Shown: piece after piece, positions 56,020 to 64,000 of the stretch
Layout: each line of letters starts with the position of its first letter
Position numbering within the stretch: the stretch's first letter is position 1
Source of the DNA: Hoplostethus atlanticus
Lineage: Eukaryota > Chordata > Actinopteri > Trachichthyiformes > Trachichthyidae
Direction: 5' to 3'
Assembly (NCBI GenBank): GCA_034670405.1
Contig: JAXDDX010000012.1
Location: forward strand, 434,001 to 498,000
DNA: 64,000 nucleotides
Notes under the pieces: model-generated
Seen by the model: the letters and a program-made list of their open reading frames with translations, nothing else
Databases searched by the model: none
Told to the model about the DNA's origin: nothing
Position numbers and translations under genes: made by a program

Positions 56020-56320
56020 CCGGGCTGTGAAAATAATTCCTCGCCCGCTGCGCAATTAAATAAGGCAATTAGCAGAATCGTTTTAAAAGGACGGTGCTTT
56101 AGATTACAAAAGAAAAATACAACGGGCAAAACAGCCCCTAATGCTGACTGACAGGCGAGAGAGTGGCGAGATGTCGTAAAACACAAAACTGTTTTTTTTT
56201 TCTTTCCTCCGGGCTTTTTGAAGTCCTTTTGAGCAGGTTCCACACACACACGAGCTACACACAGCGCTAATTATCACGGCTAGGTTTTTACCCATTTGAT
56301 GCTGCAAATGAAAATGTTCC
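56020..56320. promoter_or_regulatory. Candidate conserved non-coding block
   Basis: Repeat-free, with GCGCAATTAAATAAGGCAATTAGCAG (56051-56076) carrying two CAATTA cores 17 bp apart, then CGTTTTAAAAGG. The same CAATTA-type core in tandem recurs at 856-879. Function is inferred. Confidence 0.38.
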
Positions 56321-57169
56321 TGAGGATTGTTGCCTTACAAACGTCGCAAGTATAACTGACTTTTTTTGTTTTCCGGTGGGCCAGCAGGCGGCTCAATGCG
56401 GCGCGTTAACAAAAGGACGGCGGAGCGCGGCGTCGATTTGGGTATTAAAAAATGAGAGAGGCCCTGGAATGAAGCCGTGAGCCGTCCATCTACCAACAGG
56501 CGGATCGCTTGCATGCTTCAAGATGACAGTGAAGTCTATATTTGTGGCGCCGGGCTGTGACGCAACGATCTGGCAATATAATGCCCACTGGGATTGAAAC
56601 CAACCCTCTTTAAGACAGGAGGAAGCCTGCAGCCGAGCCGCTTTCATGGCATTTTAGCCACATCCACGTATCTACAGTACATCTGAGCTTTTAACCTCCT
56701 CCCTGTCTGTGTCACCTGATCTCAACACTACTTTTGACTGTCCTGAGGAAAACTACCCAGTCTAGGGTCCCACTATGAGGTCTAGGGCGGATGAACATGA
56801 AGCTAAAACCAATTTTTTTCAGCGTGGCATCCAATACGAGCCGCTTCTAACGCGATCTCTCACAGGAAACAGGAACAAGGCGGCGTTACTTTGAATGTAA
56901 ATTGTCCTCTTGAGGTTGTAACACGCTGACACTCCTCTGAACGTTACCCGGCGTTTAAAGGAGAGACTTGCGGAAAAAAGAGCTGTTTTAAAGACGTCTT
57001 TCAACAGGAAAAATAGACGTAGCCTCTGTCGAGAGTTTTGTGCCTGTGGGAGCGTGGAATGGTAAACAGACGTTTGACAGGGCTGCTCGCACGCCGCCAT
57101 AAAGCGGTTTGTGTTCGCGTATTCTCTTTGAGATGTCTAACCAGCGCTCAACGTTTTTTGTTTTTTTTT
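56321..57169. other. Unique DNA, GC-balanced
   Basis: 56390-56660 has the texture of a constrained block with few simple repeats. No exon or RNA can be supported. Confidence 0.33.
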
Positions 57170-57330
57170 GCAATGCACAGTTTTTCACTTTTCCTGAAAC
57201 GTCTTCTTCATCCATAAATATTAATGCGCGATTGAAGGGGGGAAATAATAATAATGGAGCTCGACGCGCAAAACAGGAAATGAGTCTCTCTGACCCGGTG
57301 ACTGGCCGGCCAAAAGTAGGCAGAGATATG
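57170..57330. promoter_or_regulatory. Candidate regulatory block
   Basis: It contains CCATAAATATTAATGCGCG (57211-57229) and a short (AAT)4 run at 57244-57255. Function is inferred. Confidence 0.25.
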
Positions 57331-57541
57331 AGTCTGCAGTGTTTAATTATTGAGTGTGGGGACGGGATGTGTTGAAATCATCCCCCTGCTGGGTTTTTTT
57401 TTTTTTTCTTTTCATTATGTCACCTGTGAGGCACCTGCAAGCTGGAATGTACACGCGTTAGACACTGATTTTGTTTTTTTCCTGCTTCACCGAGCAGCAC
57501 ACTCCTGTAAATGAGCTCTTGTCATGTGTGGGTGAGAGAGA

Positions 57542-57543
<2 letters not shown>
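57331..57543. other. Unique DNA with T run
   Basis: A poly-T run of about 13 bases lies at 57395-57407. Nothing else is seen. Confidence 0.45.
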
Positions 57544-57585
<42 letters not shown>

Positions 57586-57704
57586 TGGTGGTGGTGGGGC
57601 TGTGAGAGATGAGGAGCCGCCTCTCTGACTCCTGTGTAATGGCTCAAAAGGCTGCCAGCACCATTTACTTCTAATTATTAGAGAGAGAGAGAGAGAGAGA
57701 GAGA
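57544..57704. repeat. (GT)n, (GGT)n and (GA)n microsatellites
   Basis: (GT)n lies at 57544-57584, passing into (GGT)4 to 57596; (GA)n lies at 57680-57704. Confidence 0.95.
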
Positions 57705-58325
57705 TGCACCATGGGTAAACTTCTTGTAGCAGGGCTGAGGAGCAACAACTTGCAAACCCCCCCAACGACGTCCCTCCCCACCCACCCAAACTGCACAAAC
57801 TGGTCTGACACCAGCCTCTGCAGGGTGAAAGGAGGAAGAGATGTATCTGCTGTTGGCCTGCGCTGTCAAATCAGATCTGGATGTCAAAACGCTGCGCCAC
57901 ACAGACAGACAACACACCACCAACGCTCACAACATGCACACCTAACAACCAAAACAAAACAAGGCGAGAGGTAAAGTAAGAGCCGGAGAGTTGGACTCGA
58001 GTAGGAGAGGAGAGGGGGGGGGGGGGTACAGTAGGGAGAGAGAGAGAGCATGAGGGGTGAAAGAGGAGAAGGGGATATTGGGAAGGGGGAGGGAGTTATA
58101 GACGTGAGTGAGTGACGGAGTTGTGTGTTGATGTGTATGGTGGAGGTGAGGGGGGGCTGACGGGGGGGGCGGCAAACCACTCATATTAAATGAGCGAGGC
58201 GCTTTCTGTTTTTCTGCCGAGCCGGTTCTCTGATTGAGGGGGACTAGCTCCACACCATTTTAGCCCGCGGCCATATTGACTCCAGCCAGGCTGCTGGGTC
58301 TGATATGACTGCAGGCTATGTGCAG
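57705..58325. other. Unique then purine-rich DNA
   Basis: 57960-58170 is G- and A-rich, with a G run of about 14 bases at 58013-58026 and a second G-rich patch at 58149-58169. Open frames there are biased. No gene is supported. Confidence 0.45.
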
Positions 58326-58327
58326 GG

Positions 58328-58366
<39 letters not shown>

Positions 58367-58387
58367 TCCTGCCTGCCTGCCTGCCTG
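58328..58387. repeat. (CCTG)n tetranucleotide microsatellite
   Basis: About 15 CCTG units with one TTCC break. Leu-Pro-Ala-Cys repeats in the overlapping frames are its translation. CCTG arrays are the same unit class as the human CNBP intron repeat, a comparison only. Confidence 0.95.
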
Positions 58388-58429
58388 GCCGGCTCCTCCG
58401 CGGACAGTGGGGGAGAAACATGCGCGAGT

Positions 58430-58690
58430 GTGTTTAGTTTTCCACGGGGCAAATACCCATTCTCCCATCTACCAAATTAACGAGATGAAGTCCCGACGAT
58501 AACGATTCTGACAGCTTGTCTGTCTCGTATCTGCCTGCTGAAGTGAGAGGGCGCCGGCTGTGTCTACATACAGACGGCAGGAATTCCAATGAGCGCCGTC
58601 CCCGTCTGTTTACATCGGTCACTGCATCCCCAGAAGCCATTTCAATCAATCTAAACTGAAACTTCGATTTCTGGTCCATTAAAGGGAAAC
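58430..58690. promoter_or_regulatory. Candidate conserved non-coding block
   Basis: Repeat-free, with CCAAATTAACGAG (58471-58483), CGATAACGATTC and CATTTCAATCAATCTAAACTG. The texture is complex and AT/GC mixed. Function is inferred. Confidence 0.36.
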
Positions 58691-59040
58691 ACTTTCACAG
58701 TGTTAAACAAGTTAACGTCTAATGTCATGTGCAGATATTTCCAGAGTTTGATAGTAGAAAAAACGTAAATGATCTAAAACATCAACAGTAAACATCAGGT
58801 CTTGACGTTTGACGTTGATCAATTTCTCCACCGTCAGTAGCCTCAATAGACCAGAATGCAATGCAGCCACAAAACATGTTGAGTTTTGAGTAGGAGTTCT
58901 TACTATGCTAACCGATATCGCTACGCTACTACCCACAGATGAATGCAACACGTTCAGGCATGCTCTCTGGAGGTTGCTGAAAGGCATTCTGGGAAATGTA
59001 GGAAAATGACTTACTGAAGTAGAAGTAGGTGAGGATAAGA
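58691..59040. other. Possible dispersed repeat fragment
   Basis: The phrase 'ggcattctgggaaatgtagg' at 58983-59002 resembles one found in fish dispersed repeats. The ends are unclear, and no family is assigned. Confidence 0.25.
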
Positions 59041-59396
59041 ATAATGACTGTTCAGAGAAGGGGTAGTGGTGTAAAAAGCTCCGTGTTCAACTCCCATTCT
59101 GTAAGAAACACCAACTTTTCACATTCCTGTCCTCCTTTATATCATTTGGTTGAAATAAGGGGGCTTGCTACTGTTGAAATATTCCTGCGCTAGACCTATA
59201 CTTACAGAATGACAGGTGTCCACCCTCCGTGTTGTAAAATCCTGGCATGCACTTTTTTTCCCTGCCGTAAGTGTTCATCACTGCACCTCTGATTCACGGT
59301 TTGGCTCGGAGAACAGCAGCTTCCAGCTTCCTGTCAATTCACATTTAGAGGTAAATTATAATGACAGCTCTATGGATAGGGTGTTTTCTGAAAGAA
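59041..59396. other. Unique non-coding DNA
   Basis: A weak B-box-like 'gtgttcaactccc' lies at 59083-59095. No gene is supported. Confidence 0.4.
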
Positions 59397-59428
<32 letters not shown>

Positions 59429-59452
59429 TCCCTCTCTCTCTCTCTCTGTCTC
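59397..59452. repeat. (CT)n microsatellite
   Basis: About 25 CT units with CCCT breaks. Confidence 0.96.
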
Positions 59453-59755
59453 ATGCATCCTCCTCTTGTCACTACCACGGGTCTGTTTAAAGGCCATAAG
59501 TTGTTTAAGTGCTGAGGGAATCGCTGCCTCAAAGCTCCCTCTGGCTGTTTTCTACCACATGCTTCTGTTTAAATGGAAACCCATTGAGTTCTGACCGCGC
59601 GGAAAACAACGCACGCCTGCATAAACCGAGATGTTTAGAATTGCAAATGGTGTATTAGGTTTTTCAAAGGGAACCTGTGTTTACTTACATCATGATCCAA
59701 ACCTAGCCAGCGGCCAGTCAGTTCGGGGAATACCCCCTCTTTCCGTCTTCTTCCT

Positions 59756-59757
<2 letters not shown>
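59453..59757. other. Unique DNA
   Basis: Nothing specific is seen. Confidence 0.4.

Positions 59758-59802
<45 letters not shown>
59758..59802. repeat. (AC)n microsatellite
   Basis: About 22 AC units; a (GGT)5 run follows at 59845-59860. Confidence 0.97.
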
Positions 59803-59804
<2 letters not shown>

Positions 59805-60879
59805 GATTCCCCCTCCAAAGAGGAAACATTAGCAGACTCAAATGTGGTGGTGGTGGTGGTGTGTATTTCCCCTCGGTGCTGGCCTGGTACGGGGAATCCA
59901 CTTTCATCTTCTTTTATTCCTGCTAGATATGGATTGATGGAGCCGCCCAGCGTATCCCGCCTTGTGATTACAGTTGTCTCAGATTAGATCATCAAAGTGA
60001 GGCTATGTCAACAAGTGACAGCACTCCGTCATCTCTGCCGGGGGGGGAGGCGGCTGGGGGAAGGCATGCCCACACACAACCGGCTGAACTTAACACACAC
60101 CCGTTATCTTTGGGTTCATAAAGACATTTGGGAATAGGGTAGGAAAGATAAATGTGTTGGTAAGAGAAACGGAGCGTGTGCAGATCGTCTGCAGTCCCAC
60201 GGTGCGTTTGCGGTGCAATTAAATATCAATGTATTTGAACGTGATCTCAGCTCTCTGGCTCCCTCGCCGATCAGCTGCCTTCATCTCTTCTATGGAGAAT
60301 ACAGCGATGTGAGGATGCGTGGCTAGCTAGCTACCGTTAGCATCTGAAACATTAGCAAGCAGCATAGTACATACATACATAGACACACTGCTTATTCAGC
60401 AGTATGTGTTTACAATCATAAAAAGATTTATTGCCATATACTTCACTACTGTATATCACTTTATATCCAGAAGTAAGTTCTCCTGTCGTGCAGCATCATC
60501 GAAACTCCTTTTCATATGAAGAGGATTACAGGAGATTAAAATCTAAGGTCGTATTTTCACAATAATGCATCTTTTACTTTGTTTGGTTAATATACTCAAT
60601 AAAGAGTAGATGACTTTTACCACACCTCCGTTTGCCCTGGCGGAATTTGCCTCTTGAAGTCCACCGTGCCGTGGTAAAAAAACAGACATAAGCGACACCT
60701 TAATGTTTGATCTAAACTTCCGCTTGAGGAATAGTAAAAAGAGTGATTTTTTTGGCTTCTATGAGAATGATGAATTTCTGCCTATAGGTCACGTGTCCAG
60801 ACAAAGCTTTGACCAAGAGGCCAGCGGTGTACATTGTATGTGTGACCGGCTGACGGTTCGCCGGGGTGGTCTCGGCCCT
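59803..60879. other. Unique non-coding DNA
   Basis: A G run lies at 60041-60048 and a (TACA)3 run at 60371-60382. An ATG-started 65-codon frame at 60703-60900 has no recognisable domain. No gene is supported. Confidence 0.4.
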
Positions 60880-61255
60880 GAGACAATAGCTCCGCACTGA
60901 GGGCCATTGTCCGAGGCTTTGTAGAAAAAGGCCTCGCTGAATTAGCCCCTGCCACCGCTAACAGCCCCTTCTGCCCCGCCGAGCCGCCATGAATAGATCT
61001 CCATTGTCGCCACGCATAATGTCACAATCTCATTATTACCTGATTGCACCAGTTCGGCCGCGGACCTCGGCGAGGCGAGGCAGCGGCGATGTTCACGCAG
61101 GGAGGAAGAAGACATCCAGGGGTGTGAAGATGCAGCAGTGGTGGCCAGAGTCAACACAGGTTACCTCTGAAGGCTGTTCTATCAGTCTCCAATTACACCT
61201 AATTGGATTGCCAGTCACCCCTTAAATTAGCTTGGCTAATAAGGTTTCCCGCTGT
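60880..61255. promoter_or_regulatory. Candidate conserved element with two homeodomain palindromes
   Basis: Repeat-free. CCAATTA (61189-61195) and TAATTGG (61200-61206) are perfect inverted halves with a 4-base spacer, an arrangement that paired homeodomain sites can take. Twenty bases downstream, ATTAGC (61226-61231) and GCTAAT (61235-61240) form a second perfect inverted pair with a 3-base spacer. The left part, with CTGAATTAGCCCC and CATAATGTCACAATCTCATTATTACC, also looks constrained. Function is inferred. Confidence 0.45.
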
Positions 61256-61381
61256 CAGACAACTGTGTGCAAAATAATGAATAAATAGTGTATTTGAGGC
61301 GTGAGGCTCTGTTGTTTCACACTCGGTGGAAAAGCTATACAGAAATACCAATTAAGCGGAAGCTTGGGCATCAGAGTCAAC

Positions 61382-61382
<1 letters not shown>

Positions 61383-61421
<39 letters not shown>
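61383..61421. repeat. (GA)n microsatellite
   Basis: About 19 GA units. Confidence 0.96.
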
Positions 61422-61423
<2 letters not shown>

Positions 61424-62215
61424 GAAAGAGTGGCAACGAGGCAGAGACACAAATGAAGGTAAAGGAATGCAATATTTGCTTTCCTGAGATTGAATATTTA
61501 ACAAAGCTCGCGGTTAAAAAGTAACACAAATGCTACGGCATCGACATTCCTGTTAATGTTTAACCAGCCGAGCAGGGCGTTCAGCTCCCTGCTCTCTGGA
61601 ACTGGAATCACAACGCAACATGAAAGCAGGGAATTTAAAATGTAATCAAAAGTCCAAATGGACATGTTGCAGGAATCGAGCAACGTGTCTGTCCTGCTGC
61701 GACGACAGCGTCACAGCGTTTATCAATGAGCGGAGTCAGCCGTTGTTTTCAGGGACGTCAGGACGTGCTTCACTTCCTCACCCCGACGGCCACTGAACCA
61801 GAAGATATTCCCCGACACCATGGTGACATCACGTCTCCCTGATTAGACGGCTTGTTTTTACACACGCCGACTTAAAGCAAAAGGCCTCCGTTACAACGAC
61901 CGTGGCTAAAGGAAGCAGCAAGCGTTTGTCAAAATATTTCAGTATCCTTTGCACTTCTGGTGACACGAGGGTAACCCAGTAACGGAGGATTTGATTGTCA
62001 ATGCAACGGTTCACAATGAAGGTTATTGCTCCTTTTGAAAACTGAAGAAGATTCATTTTATTGGACATTTTTTTCAGGGCACTTCAGCGGCAATGGTGCG
62101 CCGGTATCACTCCAGTCCTTATCAAAAGTCTCCCCAGTAATAATTCAGAAAAGGAAAAAATAGTCATGCATTTAACGATGGGGACATGGAGGCTTACTTA
62201 GAGGTGCAGAAACCC
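61422..62215. other. Unique non-coding DNA
   Basis: No gene, repeat or strong motif cluster is seen. Confidence 0.4.
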
Positions 62216-62530
62216 CGGAGCCCATGAAGACATATCATGCAGCACGGCCTCTTTTCAATCAAATCAAATCTCCGCGCACCATGGCAGGAAACTTTGGCCT
62301 TCACCATGGAGAGCGAACGTCTCATCCCGATAATTACATTGGGATATTGAGATTGCATTGCCACAGGGCAAAAATACTCCCATTGCTAAAACTACTCAGT
62401 GGCTCGGCAGACTGAATGTGTCTGGCAAGCCGGCTCCAGTTGGACCGTGTTTGATCCTCGCAGAATGGGAGAACATCAAGCACAGGCATGAAGTGGAGAA
62501 ATCCTATTCAGGCTTTCATCACTCAAAAAC
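62216..62530. promoter_or_regulatory. Candidate conserved non-coding block
   Basis: Repeat-free, with CAATCAAATCAAATC, CCCGATAATTACATTGGGAT (62327-62346) and GAGATTGCATTGCC. Two CACCATGG words lie at 62277-62284 and 62302-62309. The ATG-started 63-codon frame at 62224-62415 and overlapping frames have no domains. Function is inferred. Confidence 0.36.
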
Positions 62531-62749
62531 ATGCGAGCTGGACGAACATGTGTATGTACCGATGCATGAAAAGGAGAAGCTTTAATTCACCCAAAGGCCA
62601 ACGTAAAACCACTTATGAACTGTTCTTTAACGGCATTGTCAGTATTTTTCATCGCTTTTATTTGGGGCCGGCTTAAACAGAAGAAATAAGAGTACAGATT
62701 TTCACAGTTTATGTTCTTAAACTTACTAGAAGTAATCAGCAATCTACAA

Positions 62750-62960
62750 TCAATCTGTGGGCCATGTGAGCAAACGCTGCCTGACAGACTTGGTGGTGTG
62801 GGCCTACTATGTGTCAGGTAATCTGCTCACACTGGGGAGCAGCATTAGCAAGACAATAGCACAGGTCCGCACTGTCACATGAAGCAATTCGTTAACACTC
62901 CCGCTAATCATTTGTTTGCACTGGCAGTCAAACAATCATTAGCAGACAGTGATAAGGTAA
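62750..62960. promoter_or_regulatory. Candidate regulatory block with a 41-bp near-palindrome
   Basis: GCTAATCATTTGTTTG (62903-62918) faces CAAACAATCATTAGC (62929-62943), an inverted pair that differs by one mismatch and one extra base, with a 10-base spacer. The arms combine GCTAAT/ATTAGC homeodomain cores with TGTTTG/CAAACA FOX-type and ACAAT SOX-type words. The flanks are unique. Function is inferred. Confidence 0.42.
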
Positions 62961-64000
62961 GGGTGTGCTTCACTGAATGGTCAGATACTGAAAGCAACTT
63001 ATCATGTTTTTGTAAATGGAACATTTCAAATTGATGTACACATTTGGAAGAAACAGACTAGGATGAAAGTATTTCAAAATAAAGCTTGCATCAAGAAAAC
63101 GTATGTACTGACAATGACTTTTACAGTCTTTTTGAGAGATGTTTCAGATATTAGCCTAAAATATAATGTAAAAATATGATACATATCAACCTATACATGG
63201 CTATATATCATCCATATATTCCAGCCATGGCAGAAGCTGGTGGAAGCTGCAGATCCCATCAAGCTGCATTCACATTGTGGAGGCGTGTGGTCGATGGCAA
63301 ACCGGGTGTTGATTGTTTTCACTGAGGGAACCATGGTAAACTAAAGTAAAAGTGCAGATGGAACTTGCTGAAAGAAGTTGAATTTTCCTTTTACATTCTG
63401 ATGTGGCAGCGAAGACAAACCAGATGTTGCAATGTCTCGCAAAATCATAAATCTATACAGAAGAAAACGTCAGATACATCAGAGCCGTGAGAGTGTTAAT
63501 TGGAGACAAACTCTGCAGCGCAGTGTGTACTGTAGCAGATGGGACGTCCATATCTTTTGGTTTTGCAGCCTGATTTCAAGCGTGTTATACCTTGGCAATT
63601 TATTTGGCTTATTAGTGAATGTTTTGAGTGATTTCACAGTCAATTTTGATCGGTAAACTCTGTCTCCTCACGCGACTGTCAAGGTAAGGAGATAACTTCA
63701 GTAGAGTTTATTCTGTCGGGTAATGTTTGTTTTTTCCAGTCACAAAACACAGTCGACACATTCATCAATCCAACTTTACTGTGAAAACACTCAACTAAAT
63801 AACAGATTACCCTCAGTGTCATTGCCAAGGTAGGACACATTTGAAATTAGGCTTCAAAAACGGACATATCTTTTATTTTTTATAGATCGCTGGAGCACAA
63901 TGCATGTACCCACATATACTGGTCCACCTGCTCGTCTTGCCTCGTCTGCCACTGACGACGATGTAGTGAATACACAGGAGCTCTCTTGGCTGGGCTCTTC
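62961..64000. other. Unique non-coding DNA to window end
   Basis: AT-balanced with a run of ATATAT/CATATAT words at 63160-63222. No gene or repeat family can be supported. A 74-codon ATG frame at 63432-63656 has no recognisable domain. Confidence 0.4.

Noticed and set aside
58328-58387. Regularly spaced repeats that might suggest a CRISPR-like array
   Set aside because: It is a pure tetranucleotide microsatellite with no spacers, and the window is vertebrate.

Overview
The window reads as non-coding DNA from a teleost (ray-finned) fish, most like a percomorph. Three things point there. First, microsatellites are very dense: about eighteen (AC/GT)n tracts, more than a dozen (GA/CT)n tracts, and (CTT)n, (GGAA)n, (CCTG)n and (CCTTT)n runs. 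Second, the dispersed repeats look like fish repeats: a tRNA-derived SINE with the body phrase 'tgtccttgagcaagaca', and a repeat starting with a (CAAAT)n tail. Third, the unique DNA between them is a patchwork of AT-rich, homeodomain-site-rich blocks. I find no protein-coding gene, rRNA, tRNA, known microRNA or CRISPR array that I can support. The longer open frames are translations of microsatellites, or are open on both strands, or start at TTG/GTG rather than ATG, and none shows a protein family I recognise.

Layout. 1-5 kb: blocks of possible conserved regulatory DNA broken by a small MITE-like copy, a 26-bp tandem repeat and an (AC)n tract. 5.2-5.9 kb: a dispersed fish repeat. 6-9 kb: G4-prone C-rich and G-rich tracts and a possible hAT remnant. 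9.4-13.7 kb: several regulatory-like blocks. 14-20.3 kb: AT-rich DNA, a (CTT)n tract and a repeat with inverted arms. 20.4-24.8 kb: another set of regulatory-like blocks. 25-26 kb: copy 1 of a three-copy repeat. 27.7-28.4 kb: the best candidate conserved non-coding element. 31-38 kb: many regulatory-like blocks between microsatellites, plus the SINE. 38-46.8 kb: mostly repeats, including copies 2 and 3 of the three-copy family, a second copy of the first MITE and a complete-looking Harbinger-type element with a TTA target duplication. 47-64 kb: regulatory-like blocks, a perfect 13-bp inverted repeat carrying TCF/LEF-like sites, a possible 42-nt microexon, and two palindromic homeodomain-site clusters near the end.

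Taken together this looks like a gene desert or one very large intron next to, or inside, a developmental regulator gene. I cannot name the gene from this sequence. All 'regulatory' calls rest on composition and motifs, not on alignment. I found no new enzymatic or defence system. The most interesting signals are the palindromic homeodomain-site arrangements, the 51.2-kb inverted repeat and the candidate microexon at 55.5 kb.
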